Below, in pieces: positions 13,563 through 20,347 of a stretch of DNA of 22,886 nucleotides (its first letter is position 1; each line of letters begins with the position of its first letter). The DNA lies in contig CAIUGQ010000298.1 of NCBI GenBank assembly GCA_903898725.1, forward strand, positions 1-22,886. Reading direction: 5' to 3'. Made by a program: the position numbers and the translations under genes. The notes beneath the pieces are model-generated. The model ran no database searches, was not told the DNA's origin, and saw only the letters and a program-made list of their open reading frames with translations. The stretch is from an uncultured Burkholderiales bacterium. Its GTDB lineage: Bacteria > Pseudomonadota > Gammaproteobacteria > Burkholderiales > Burkholderiaceae_E.

Positions 13563-14443
13563 CGGGAGGCTCCGGTCGGCGCGAAGCCGTAGAGGCGCGC
13601 CGGGGTGTCGACGAGGATGGTGCGCAGGTCGGCGTCGTCGTCGACCGCGCTGCAGAACAGGTCGTACAGGCTGATCGAGCCGGTCTCGGCGGCGAACGAG
13701 ATGTGCGGGTCGTCGCTGCCCCACACCAGCCGGTCGACGCGGGTGCGCACCAGCGCGCGGATCATCGCCGGCACGTCGGGGTAGCCCGGCGTGCGCGAGA
13801 TCCGGTAGAAGCCGGTGAGCTTGACGTGGGCACGACCCGAGCCGGTCGACAGCAGGTCGAGCAGGCGCCGGAAGCCCGGCTGGTCCGGGCCGTCCTTGGC
13901 GAGGAACATGCCGAGGTGCGCCATCGTGTAGTCGACCTCGAGCTTCGCCATCCGCGGCAGCATCTCCTCGGTCAGCCAGCCCGGCAGCAGGAAGTCGAGC
14001 GACCAGCCGCGGTCCTTGCAGCGCTGCTCCATGCGGTCGATGCGCGGCATCATCCGCGCAGCCAGCCCGGGCTCGTGCGGATGGACCGGCGAGACGTTGA
14101 TGCGCACGCCGCGCACGCCGCGCGCATGGAAGTCGTCGAACACCGCGTCGGGCGCATTCTCGTCGACGTCGACGATGGCGCGGCAGACGGCGGGATCCAT
14201 CGTCGCCATCGCATCGAGCATGCAGTCGTTGTCGCGCATGTAGGCGCTGGGCTGCACGAACACGAAGCGCTCGATGCCGATGCGCGCGGCGGTCTGCAGG
14301 TAGCTCGACAGCGGCGCCACCGGCGGCGTGTAGCGCAGCTTCGGGTCGCGGTACGGATAGCGGCCCGGCTCGCCGAACACGTGGAAATGGACGTCGCAGG
14401 CACCGGACGGGGCGCGGCGGACGGGATCGTGGTCTTCGTGCAT
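13559..14443 (-). CDS. Amidohydrolase, 2-pyrone-4,6-dicarboxylate hydrolase-like
   Basis: A 294-residue amidohydrolase-superfamily TIM-barrel hydrolase. CDVHFHVFG holds the metal/substrate-binding HxH (His19, His21). YTMAHLGMF, VKLTGFYRIS and LVWGSDDPH supply the remaining active-site His, Lys and Asp region. The KLTGFYR block and the WGSDDPH ending are typical of the group that includes LigI, the 2-pyrone-4,6-dicarboxylate lactonase of protocatechuate 4,5-cleavage. It would hydrolyse a lactone or cyclic carboxylate in the cytoplasm. The ATG at 14443 lies 14 bp after the aldolase stop; its own stop overlaps the next Bug gene by 4 nt (ATGA). Pairing with an aldolase suggests a ring-opening then cleavage sequence. 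The substrate is not certain. Confidence 0.88.
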   Translation of the reverse strand: MHEDHDPVRRAPSGACDVHFHVFGEPGRYPYRDPKLRYTPPVAPLSSYLQTAARIGIERFVFVQPSAYMRDNDCMLDAMATMDPAVCRAIVDVDENAPDAVFDDFHARGVRGVRINVSPVHPHEPGLAARMMPRIDRMEQRCKDRGWSLDFLLPGWLTEEMLPRMAKLEVDYTMAHLGMFLAKDGPDQPGFRRLLDLLSTGSGRAHVKLTGFYRISRTPGYPDVPAMIRALVRTRVDRLVWGSDDPHISFAAETGSISLYDLFCSAVDDDADLRTILVDTPARLYGFAPTGASR

Positions 14444-14457
14444 GGCGGCTCGTCGGA

Positions 14458-15234
14458 TCAGGGGGCCAGCGTGCGCAGCGTGCGCACGTCGGCGGCGGTG
14501 GCAGCCGCGAGGTAGCTCATGTCGCTGCCACCGATGATGAAGCGCGAGCCGAGCGCGAGCAGCTCGCGCTGCAGCTCGGGGTCGCCCCGCACGCCGCCCA
14601 CGCCCAGGTGACGGCCGTGCGCGCGGCAGGCCGCGGCCACGCGCTCGTAGGCCTGGCGCAGGCGCGGATCGCGCAGCTGGCCCGGGATGCCCATCTCCGT
14701 GCACAGGTCGTTCGAGCCGATCAGCAGCATGTCGACGCCGTCGACCGCCGCGATCTCGTCGGCGCGCTCGACCGCCTCGGGGGTCTCGATCATCACGATC
14801 ATCAGCGTGTCGCGGTTCAGCGTGTCGTTGATCTCGGCCAGCGGCATGCCGCGGTAGGCGAGCGCCGGCGACGGCCCCATCACCGAGCGCTTGCCGACCG
14901 GCGGGAAGCGGGCGGCGCGCACCACCGCGCGCGCCTCGTCGGCGCTGTTGACGTGCGGCACCAGCAGGCCCTGCGCGCCGCCGTCGAGCGCGCGCGAGAT
15001 CGCGTCGTGCGCATGGCTGGGCACGCGCACCAGCGGCGTGATGCCGAGCGCCGGGCTGCCGGTGCACAGCAGCGACGCGGTCTCGAGCGACAACGGGCTG
15101 TGCTCGAGGTCGACGTACATGCAGTCGAAGCCCGAGGCCGCGGCGACCATCACCACATCGAGACTGCGCGCCTGACGGATGCTCATGCACAGCACGAGCT
15201 TCCCCTCGGCAAGCTTGCGCTTGGTGGCGTTCAT
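14458..15234 (-). CDS. HpcH/HpaI family class II aldolase
   Basis: A 258-residue class II (metal-dependent) aldolase of the HpcH/HpaI family, which splits 4-hydroxy-2-oxo acids into pyruvate and an aldehyde or oxo-acid. Motifs in order: GFDCMYVDLEHSPLS, TPLVRVPSH with the conserved Arg, GAQGLLVPHVNSADEARAVVRAARFPPVGKRS, VMIETPEAVERADEIAAVDGVDMLLIGSNDL with metal-ligand Glu and Asp. Length is normal. The ATG at 15234 overlaps the first Bug stop as ATGA, so it is translationally coupled. In the operon it would act after the amidohydrolase. The RSVMGPSPALAYRGM segment is slightly unlike HpaI itself, so a homologue with another acceptor is likely. Confidence 0.9.
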   Translation of the reverse strand: MNATKRKLAEGKLVLCMSIRQARSLDVVMVAAASGFDCMYVDLEHSPLSLETASLLCTGSPALGITPLVRVPSHAHDAISRALDGGAQGLLVPHVNSADEARAVVRAARFPPVGKRSVMGPSPALAYRGMPLAEINDTLNRDTLMIVMIETPEAVERADEIAAVDGVDMLLIGSNDLCTEMGIPGQLRDPRLRQAYERVAAACRAHGRHLGVGGVRGDPELQRELLALGSRFIIGGSDMSYLAAATAADVRTLRTLAP

Positions 15235-16211
15235 TCGGTCTTGACCCCGGCCTGGGTGATGACGCGCTTCCAGGTGACCAGCTCGCGCTCGATCAGCGCG
15301 CGGTACTGCGCACCGTCCATCCGGATCTGGCGGGCGCCCTGCGACTCGAGGAAGGCCTGCAGCTTCGGCTTGGCCGCCGCGATGGCGATCTCCTCGTGCA
15401 GCCGCGAGACGATCGGCGCCGGCGTGCCTGCGGGCGCGAGGAAGCCGAAGCGGTAGACGACGTCGTAGTCGGGGTAGCCGCGCTCCTCGAAGGTCGGCAC
15501 GTCGGGCAGCGCCGGCGAGCGCTGCTTGCCCGAGACGGCGAGCGGAACCACTCGCCCCGCCTTCACGTGGCCGACCGCACCGCCCAGGCTCGAGATCGTC
15601 AGGTCGATCTGGCCGGCGGCGGTGTCGGTGAGCGCCGCGGCCACGCCGCGGAACGGCACGTGTGTCATCTCGATGCCGGCCTGCGACGCGAAGTACTCCA
15701 TCGCGAGGTGCGCCGACGAGCCCTGCCCGCCCGAGCCGAAGGTCAGGCCCTTCGGCTTCGACTTGGCGAGCGCGACCATCTCCTGCACCGTCTTCGCCGG
15801 CAGCTCCTTCCTCGCGACCATGATCGCCGGCGCCTCGACGCACAGCGTGATCGGCACGAGGTCGCGCAGCGTGTCGTAGGGCAACGAGGCGTAGAGCCCC
15901 GGCGAGATGGTGAGCGAGCTGTCGGTGAAGACCAGCGTGTGACCGTCGGGCTTCGCCTTGGCCACCTCGTTGGTGCCGATGGTGCCGGCCGCGCCGCCCT
16001 TGTTCTCGACGATCACCTGCTGACCGAGCTGCACCGACAGTTCGGCGGCGATGGCACGTGCCGCGAGGTCGGTCAGCGCGCCGGCCGCGAACGGCACGAC
16101 GATGCGGATCGTCGTGGACGGCCAGGCCGGCTGGGCGCGGACGGCCGGAGCGGCCAGCACAGCGGCGGTGGCGGACAGTCCCTTGAGGATGTCGCGTCGG
16201 GTGGTCTGCAT
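15231..16211 (-). CDS. Bug family (TctC-like) periplasmic solute-binding protein, first copy
   Basis: A 326-residue substrate-binding protein of the tripartite tricarboxylate transporter family. The leader TTRRDILKGLSATAAVLAAPAVRA-Q fits the twin-arginine signal pattern. IRIVVPFAAGALTDLAARAIAAELS, VIVENKGGAAGTIGTNEVAKAKPDG, LTFGSGGQGSSAHLAMEYF and THVPFRGVAAALTDTAAGQIDL are the family blocks, with GALTD replacing the more usual GGxTD. AAGGAG 8-9 nt before the ATG is the strongest ribosome binding site in the operon. It begins 39 bp after the racemase-like gene, the longest gap inside the operon, so a secondary promoter is possible. No membrane subunits are encoded nearby. Confidence 0.92.
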   Translation of the reverse strand: MQTTRRDILKGLSATAAVLAAPAVRAQPAWPSTTIRIVVPFAAGALTDLAARAIAAELSVQLGQQVIVENKGGAAGTIGTNEVAKAKPDGHTLVFTDSSLTISPGLYASLPYDTLRDLVPITLCVEAPAIMVARKELPAKTVQEMVALAKSKPKGLTFGSGGQGSSAHLAMEYFASQAGIEMTHVPFRGVAAALTDTAAGQIDLTISSLGGAVGHVKAGRVVPLAVSGKQRSPALPDVPTFEERGYPDYDVVYRFGFLAPAGTPAPIVSRLHEEIAIAAAKPKLQAFLESQGARQIRMDGAQYRALIERELVTWKRVITQAGVKTE

Positions 16212-16250
16212 GCTCTCGTCTCCTTGGTATGGGTCGTGCCGCGCGTGCCC

Positions 16251-16967
16251 TCAGGCCCGCGCGCCGTGCAGCGTCCGCGCCATCTCGGCGGTGGCCGCGA
16301 TCGACGACCAGACCGGGCGGCCGAGGTCGCGCCGCAGCTCGTCGAGGATCGCGTGGGTCGGGAGCTGCGAGCAGGCGATGAACAGCGCGTCGTGGCCGTC
16401 CTCCACCGTGGCGCGCGCCAGCGCATCGACCTCGGCGGCGGTGATGCGGCCGAGCGACGCGGTGTCGGTGGCGCCGAGCGTGTCGAGCCGTGCGACCTGC
16501 ACGTCGCTGCGCGCCAGGTAGTCGACGAGCTGACGGTTGACCTCGTCGGTGTACGGCGTGACCACCGCGATCCGGCGGGCGCCGCAGCGCTGCAGGATCG
16601 CGACCATCGCGTTGGCGGTGGTGACCACCGGCCGGCCGGTGACCTCGTGCAGCCGCGCCGACAGCGCGGCATCGGCGTCCGGCCCCATCAGGAAGCCGGC
16701 CGCGGTGCAGCCGTAGGCGATCAGCTCGGGCGGGTCGGCGGCGAAGTCGCGGGCGAGCTCGATCGCCGCGTCGACGTAGGCCGGCACGGTCTCGCGCGTC
16801 AGCAGCCCGGCGCCGCGCGGCACCTTCAGCGTGTTGCAGTGCGAGCCCTCGGGCAGCCACGCCGGCAGCTCGCGCGCCATCGTGGTGTTGTTGGCCGGGA
16901 CCATCAGGCCGACCCGCATCGGCGCGGCGTCGGCACGGGCCGTCGTGGGCGCGCGGTCCGCGCTCAC
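16251..16967 (-). CDS. Asp/Glu racemase superfamily protein, maleate isomerase/arylmalonate decarboxylase-like
   Basis: A 238-residue protein of the Asp/Glu/hydantoin racemase superfamily. RVGLMVPANNTTMARELPAW is the opening of the maleate cis-trans isomerase and arylmalonate decarboxylase branch. Two active-site cysteines are present: AYGCTAAGFLMG (Cys87) and IACSQLPT (Cys199). Two Cys argue for an isomerase or racemase rather than a decarboxylase, which has one. The GTG at 16967 is chosen because it overlaps the preceding stop as GTGA, the pattern used elsewhere in this operon; an ATG at 16919 would give 222 residues starting at MRVGL and cannot be excluded. It would interconvert cis/trans unsaturated diacids or racemise a carbon next to a carboxylate. 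Confidence 0.82.
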   Translation of the reverse strand: MSADRAPTTARADAAPMRVGLMVPANNTTMARELPAWLPEGSHCNTLKVPRGAGLLTRETVPAYVDAAIELARDFAADPPELIAYGCTAAGFLMGPDADAALSARLHEVTGRPVVTTANAMVAILQRCGARRIAVVTPYTDEVNRQLVDYLARSDVQVARLDTLGATDTASLGRITAAEVDALARATVEDGHDALFIACSQLPTHAILDELRRDLGRPVWSSIAATAEMARTLHGARA

Positions 16968-17521
16968 AGCGGCTTCAGCGGCGGCGCCGCGTTGTCGGGC
17001 AGCGCCATGCCTGCCGTGTTCAGCACCATCGCCATCAGCGTGTAGTAGCCCGACAGCGCGATCAGCTCGAGCACGCCCTCGACACCGAAGGCCGCGCGCA
17101 CCGCGTCGAACTGCGGGTCCTCGATGCGGCCGGTGCCGTGCGCCTGCATGCAGAACTCGTAGACGGAGGCCTGGATCGGCGTCATCGGCTCGGGCCGGCG
17201 GCCGAGCGACAGCGCCTCGATGATGTGCGGCTCGAGCTCGGCCTTGCGGGCGAGCTTCTCGTGCATGTACCACTCGTGCTGACACGACCACCGGCGCGCG
17301 GTGGCCAGCACCGCCATCTCGAGGATCGCCGGCGGCAGCACGCTCTCGAAGCGGAGGAACTCGCCCAGCCGCTGCAGGTTGCGGGCCAGCCCGGCATGGT
17401 GGATCAGCGGGATGAAGGGCCCGCGGACCTCGCCGCGCGGGCCGGCCGAGATCTCCGCGGCGACCTCGCGCTGCAGCGGGTTCATCTGCTCGAGCGTGAG
17501 CTTCGGGAAGCGTTCGGTCAC
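16964..17521 (-). CDS. Carboxymuconolactone decarboxylase (CMD/AhpD) family protein
   Basis: A 185-residue all-helical protein of the CMD/AhpD superfamily. LTLEQMNPLQREVAAEISAGPRGEVRGPFIPLIHHAGLARNLQRLGEFLRFESVLPPAILEMAVLATARRWSCQHEWYMHEKLARKAEL is the classical helical core, with Cys and His in SCQHEWYMH instead of the CxxC pair of AhpD. It may decarboxylate a lactone acid, or act as a small hydroperoxide-handling protein. The GTG at 17521 overlaps the propeller gene stop as GTGA, and its own stop overlaps the racemase-like start in the same way. Its neighbours, a lactonase-like hydrolase and an isomerase, favour a catabolic role. Confidence 0.88.
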   Translation of the reverse strand: MTERFPKLTLEQMNPLQREVAAEISAGPRGEVRGPFIPLIHHAGLARNLQRLGEFLRFESVLPPAILEMAVLATARRWSCQHEWYMHEKLARKAELEPHIIEALSLGRRPEPMTPIQASVYEFCMQAHGTGRIEDPQFDAVRAAFGVEGVLELIALSGYYTLMAMVLNTAGMALPDNAAPPLKPL

Positions 17522-18540
17522 GTGTAGCTCCAGGTGGCGTGCTTGGCCTGCTGCGCGGCGCCCGCCGCGGGCCGCCAGTGCAGCGTGCGGATCTCGCCGA
17601 ACTCGCGCGGCAGGCGCGACCAGCTCGAGCCGCCATCGGTGCTGCGGAAGACCTGGCCGAGGTTCGTGCAGGTGAAGAGCAGATCGGGGTCGGCCGGATG
17701 CGTGGCGACGCACCACACCGTGCTGTTGAGCGGGCCCGGCAGCGCGAGCTCGTCCCAGTGGCGGCCGGCATCGCGGCTGCGCAGCAGCCGGCCGGTGGCG
17801 CCGGGCGGGCCGTTGCCGTTGGTGAGGAACACCGTGCGGCCGTCGGCCGCGACCGTCACGCCGCGCACGTACTGCCAGGGCGAGTCGATCGGCTCGTGCA
17901 CCCAGTGCGCGCCGTCGTCGGTGCTGCGGTGCAGGCCCTTGTTGGTGGTGGCGAGCAGGTGCTTGGCGCCGGTCTCGTCGCGCAGCACCGCGATGCCGTG
18001 CACGTCGGCCGAGACCAGTCCGTCCTCGCGCAGCGCCCAGTTCAGGCCGCCGTCGGTGGAGCGGTAGATCCCGCCGATCTCGATGCCCGCCCAGATCACG
18101 CCGCGGTCGACCGGATCGAAGAGGATCTGCGTGACCCGCGTCGGACCCTTGTTGATCTCGGAGAAGGTGCGCACGCCGGGCACGTTCGCCACCGTCCAGG
18201 TCAGGCCCGCATCGGTGGAGCGGTACAGCCCGCCCGGACGCGTGCCCGCGATCATCAGCGACGGATTCTCCGGGTCCTGCGCGATCGCCCAGACGTCCTG
18301 CATGGGGCTGGGCATCGGCTCCCATCGCGCGGTGGACTCGAGCCAGCGGAACAGGCCCATGTCCGAGCCCGCCCACAGCACGTCGGCGTCGGAGGGATGG
18401 CTGGACATGCACCAGACACGCGCCTCGGTGTACATCCCCGAGTGGCTGTTCGGATGCGTCCAGGACTCGCCCAGATCGTTGCTGAACCAGGCCGAATGCC
18501 CGGCCGTGCCTGCGTACAGGCGGATGCCGTCGGTGTTCAT
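17518..18540 (-). CDS. Asp-box (BNR) repeat beta-propeller protein
   Basis: A 340-residue repeat protein with six good Asp-box motifs (SxDxGxxW): FSNDLGESW near residue 19, then YRSTDAGLTW, YRSTDGGLNW, HRSTDDGAHW, LRSRDAGRHW and FRSTDGGSSW, plus a degenerate one at GLFRWLESTARW. This fits a six- or seven-bladed propeller. It has no signal peptide or lipobox, so it should be cytoplasmic, unlike most sialidase-like Asp-box proteins. The sialidase FRIP motif and Arg triad are not visible, so it is not called a sialidase. GGGGGAG about 6 nt before the ATG at 18540 is a strong ribosome binding site. It is the first gene of the eight-gene operon and could be an enzyme, for example a lactone hydrolase, or a scaffold. 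Confidence 0.82.
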   Translation of the reverse strand: MNTDGIRLYAGTAGHSAWFSNDLGESWTHPNSHSGMYTEARVWCMSSHPSDADVLWAGSDMGLFRWLESTARWEPMPSPMQDVWAIAQDPENPSLMIAGTRPGGLYRSTDAGLTWTVANVPGVRTFSEINKGPTRVTQILFDPVDRGVIWAGIEIGGIYRSTDGGLNWALREDGLVSADVHGIAVLRDETGAKHLLATTNKGLHRSTDDGAHWVHEPIDSPWQYVRGVTVAADGRTVFLTNGNGPPGATGRLLRSRDAGRHWDELALPGPLNSTVWCVATHPADPDLLFTCTNLGQVFRSTDGGSSWSRLPREFGEIRTLHWRPAAGAAQQAKHATWSYT

Positions 18541-18673
18541 GGTGTCTCCCCCTGCCCCTTCGGTTGCGGCCGATGGTACGCCGGTTCGCAGAGGGGGCGG
18601 GGGGGCGGCGAGTGACTGTGGAACGCGATCCGTGCAGTGCGTCACCGAAGTCGCGAGCCGCGCACGGCGGGAC
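18541..18673. other. Leader region of the eight-gene operon
   Basis: This 133-bp gap between the VOC gene and the operon contains poly-G/C tracts and, on the minus strand, TACCAT as the only -10-like hexamer about 35 nt before the ATG. I see no convincing -35 or operator. An imperfect hairpin (GGGACT 18669-18674 with AGTCCC 18690-18695) overlaps the VOC stop and may end that transcript. Confidence 0.3.
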
Positions 18674-19051
18674 TCACCGCATCGAATGCAGTCCCACCAT
18701 GTTCCCCTCGGTGTCGACCACCAGCGCGATGTGCCCGTGCGGCCCGATGGCGAACTTCGGCCGCATGACCTGTCCGCCCGCGGCCTCGACGCGCGCCGCC
18801 TCGACCGCGCAGTCGTCGCAGGCGAAGTAGACCAGCGTGCCGCCGCCGCCGGGCGCGATCCCGTCCATCTTCACCAGGGCGCCCGCGGCGCCGCCCGCCT
18901 CCTGCGACGACGGGAAGCTCCACATCTGCGAGCTGCCCGTCGGGTCGTCGAGCTGCGTGAGCGAGGCCTGGAGCACGGTCTCGTAGAAGCGCCTCGCGCG
19001 GGCGATGTCGGCGACGTAGATCTCGAACCAGACGACGGGATTCGGCTTCAT
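18674..19051 (-). CDS. VOC superfamily (glyoxalase-like) protein
   Basis: A 125-residue vicinal-oxygen-chelate protein: VVWFEIYVADIARARRFYETVLQ at the start and GPHGHIALVVDTEGNMVGLHS at the end give the two beta-alpha-beta-beta-beta modules in one chain. Likely metal ligands (Glu in WFEIYV, His in GHIAL, His in GLHS) are present. Homologues annotated as YdcJ/glyoxalase-like or bleomycin-resistance-like proteins are mostly of unknown substrate. GAGGAG 6 nt before the ATG supports the start. A -10-like TAGACT lies about 50 bp upstream. It is downstream of the pseudouridine-synthase homologue (72-bp gap, same strand) and just before the eight-gene operon; it need not be part of either. Confidence 0.9.
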   Translation of the reverse strand: MKPNPVVWFEIYVADIARARRFYETVLQASLTQLDDPTGSSQMWSFPSSQEAGGAAGALVKMDGIAPGGGGTLVYFACDDCAVEAARVEAAGGQVMRPKFAIGPHGHIALVVDTEGNMVGLHSMR

Positions 19052-19100
19052 CTCGAACTCCTCGGGGTGCGGTGCGCCGCGGGGTGCGGCGTCTTCGCGG

Positions 19101-19106
19101 AGTCTA
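19101..19106 (-). promoter_or_regulatory. Candidate -10 element of the VOC gene
   Basis: TAGACT on the minus strand (4 of 6 to TATAAT), about 50 nt before the VOC start. The same hexamer occurs upstream of the rhodanese lipoprotein gene (6629-6634). The -35 region is poor. Confidence 0.3.
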
Positions 19107-19123
19107 GTCCCGATGCGCGGGCA

Positions 19124-19990
19124 TCAGAAGCGCTCTTCGGGCCCGAGGTAGCGCCATTCCCCGACCGGCACGCCCGCGAGCGGCACGCGGCCGATCCGCA
19201 GCCGGCTGATCGCCAGCACCTTCAGGCCCGCGTCGGCGCACGCGCGCTCGATGCGCCCGGGCTGGTGCCCCTTGATCGCGAAGCGCAGCCGTGTCGTCTC
19301 GTCCGAGCTGCTGCCGATGCTCACCCGCATCGCACGCGGGGCGCGCGGCTCGGCCGGATCGATCGCGAGCCGCGCGAGCAGCGCCGGATCGACCGCACCC
19401 GCGACGTCGACCATCGTCTCGTGCTCGAGCTGCGAGGCGTCCTCCGTCAGCCGCCGCGCGATCCGCGGGTCCTGCGAGAACACCAGCAGGCCGCCGGCCG
19501 TCGTCTCCAGCGGCGTGAGGCACAGCTGTCGCCGCAGGTGCGCGGGCTCGACGCGCGGCGGCACGCGGTCGCCGGTGGCGCGATGGCGGACCTGCAGCAG
19601 GGCCGCCGCCCCGTTGGCCGCATCGCCGGCCACGAGCCCCGGCGGCTTGTTCAGCAGCAGCGTCACCGGCTCGGTCGCCGACAGCGTCGCGCCCCGCACC
19701 AGCGCGACGCGCTGCGCATCGCGCACGCGGCTGGGCGGCGTGTCGACCACCACGCCGTCGACCGTCACCATGCCCGACTCGATGTAGCGCTCGGCCTCGC
19801 TGCGCGAGCAGCCGAGCTCGCGGGCGAGGCGCTTGGCCAGTCGCTCGCCTTCGGCCTCGGCCGTGTCGGCGCGGGGCGGGTCGGCGGGGCGGGGGGCGGA
19901 AGTGGGCGCGGGCCGGGCGGCCGGGCGGGAGGGTCTGGCTGCGCCGGGCGGGCCCGGAGGCCGGGGGGGTCGTTGCGGAGGACGGCTCAT
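19124..19990 (-). CDS. RsuA/RluB-family pseudouridine synthase homologue with altered catalytic residue
   Basis: A 288-residue protein. Residues 1-45 are a Pro/Arg/Ala-rich low-complexity tail. An S4 RNA-binding domain follows (about 48-92: RLAKRLARELGCSRSEAERYIESGMVTVDG). The pseudouridine synthase domain has VTLLLNKPPGLVAGD, and ends with RFAIKGHQPGRIERACADAGLKVLAISRLRIGRVPLAGVPVGEWRYL, a typical RsuA/RluF-type finish. In place of the catalytic GRLDxxTxGLLL motif it reads LTPLETTAGGLLVF, so the invariant Asp is Glu (residue 162) and the preceding Gly-Arg is lost. The protein probably binds RNA but may be inactive. The ATG at 19990 is the only sensible start. Confidence 0.85.
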   Translation of the reverse strand: MSRPPQRPPRPPGPPGAARPSRPAARPAPTSAPRPADPPRADTAEAEGERLAKRLARELGCSRSEAERYIESGMVTVDGVVVDTPPSRVRDAQRVALVRGATLSATEPVTLLLNKPPGLVAGDAANGAAALLQVRHRATGDRVPPRVEPAHLRRQLCLTPLETTAGGLLVFSQDPRIARRLTEDASQLEHETMVDVAGAVDPALLARLAIDPAEPRAPRAMRVSIGSSSDETTRLRFAIKGHQPGRIERACADAGLKVLAISRLRIGRVPLAGVPVGEWRYLGPEERF

Positions 19991-20042
19991 CCCCGCATGG
20001 TACGGGGCGGCGCGTGCCCGGGGCGCCCTCGATGCCCGACCC

Positions 20043-20062
20043 GACGGCCCGCATCGGCCGTC
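20043..20062 (-). terminator. Terminator-like hairpin after the DUF1059 gene
   Basis: GACGGCC (20043-20049) and GGCCGTC (20056-20062) form a 7-bp stem with a 6-nt loop, 11 nt beyond the DUF1059 stop on the minus strand. No U-run follows. It could end the osmC-DUF1059 transcript before the pseudouridine-synthase homologue. Confidence 0.4.
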
Positions 20063-20073
20063 AGGTCGGCGGA

Positions 20074-20265
20074 TCAGGCCCCGGACGCGGGCGGCGTCTG
20101 CTCCCGGATCAGCGCCGCCACCTGAACCGCCATCTCGGGCGTGATCTCGGTCTGGTGGACCGTGCTCGCGTGGGCTGCGGCCTTCTGCAGCACGTCCTCG
20201 CGGGTCGCCCCGACGACGACGCCCGCGCAGTCGAATCCCGCGTCGCGACATTTCAGTTCGAACAT
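20074..20265 (-). CDS. DUF1059 small protein
   Basis: A 63-residue protein matching DUF1059: MFELKCRDAGFDCAGVVVGATREDVLQKAAAHASTVHQ, with two cysteines (Cys6, Cys13) and a histidine-containing helix, as in the family described as small metal-binding proteins. Function is unknown. AGGAG lies 7 nt before the ATG at 20265. It follows osmC on the same strand after 82 bp. That gap holds an 11-bp-period heptamer direct repeat like the one in front of osmC, so this gene probably has its own promoter under the same control. Partnership with an OsmC peroxidase suggests a role in thiol or oxidant stress, which is inference. Confidence 0.9.
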   Translation of the reverse strand: MFELKCRDAGFDCAGVVVGATREDVLQKAAAHASTVHQTEITPEMAVQVAALIREQTPPASGA

Positions 20266-20311
20266 TCCGATGCTCCTGTGGGTGAGTCGAGCCCCATTGG
20301 ACGCCGGCAGC

Positions 20312-20329
20312 GTCACGGGCCCGTCACCG
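20312..20329 (-). promoter_or_regulatory. Candidate SARP binding site upstream of the DUF1059 gene
   Basis: On the plus strand GTCACGG (20312-20318) and GTCACCG (20323-20329) are heptamers with a 4-bp spacer, an 11-bp period. Read toward the DUF1059 gene they are CGGTGAC then CCGTGAC. Ten bp past the second comes TCCAAT (20301-20296, 4 of 6 to TATAAT). The site shares its form and sequence with the one at 20838-20866. Confidence 0.55.
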
Positions 20330-20347
20330 GGTCGTCCGGTCGGCGGA

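Noticed and set aside
17518..18540. Sialidase
   Set aside because: Asp-boxes are structural only; the FRIP motif, the Arg triad and a signal peptide are missing.
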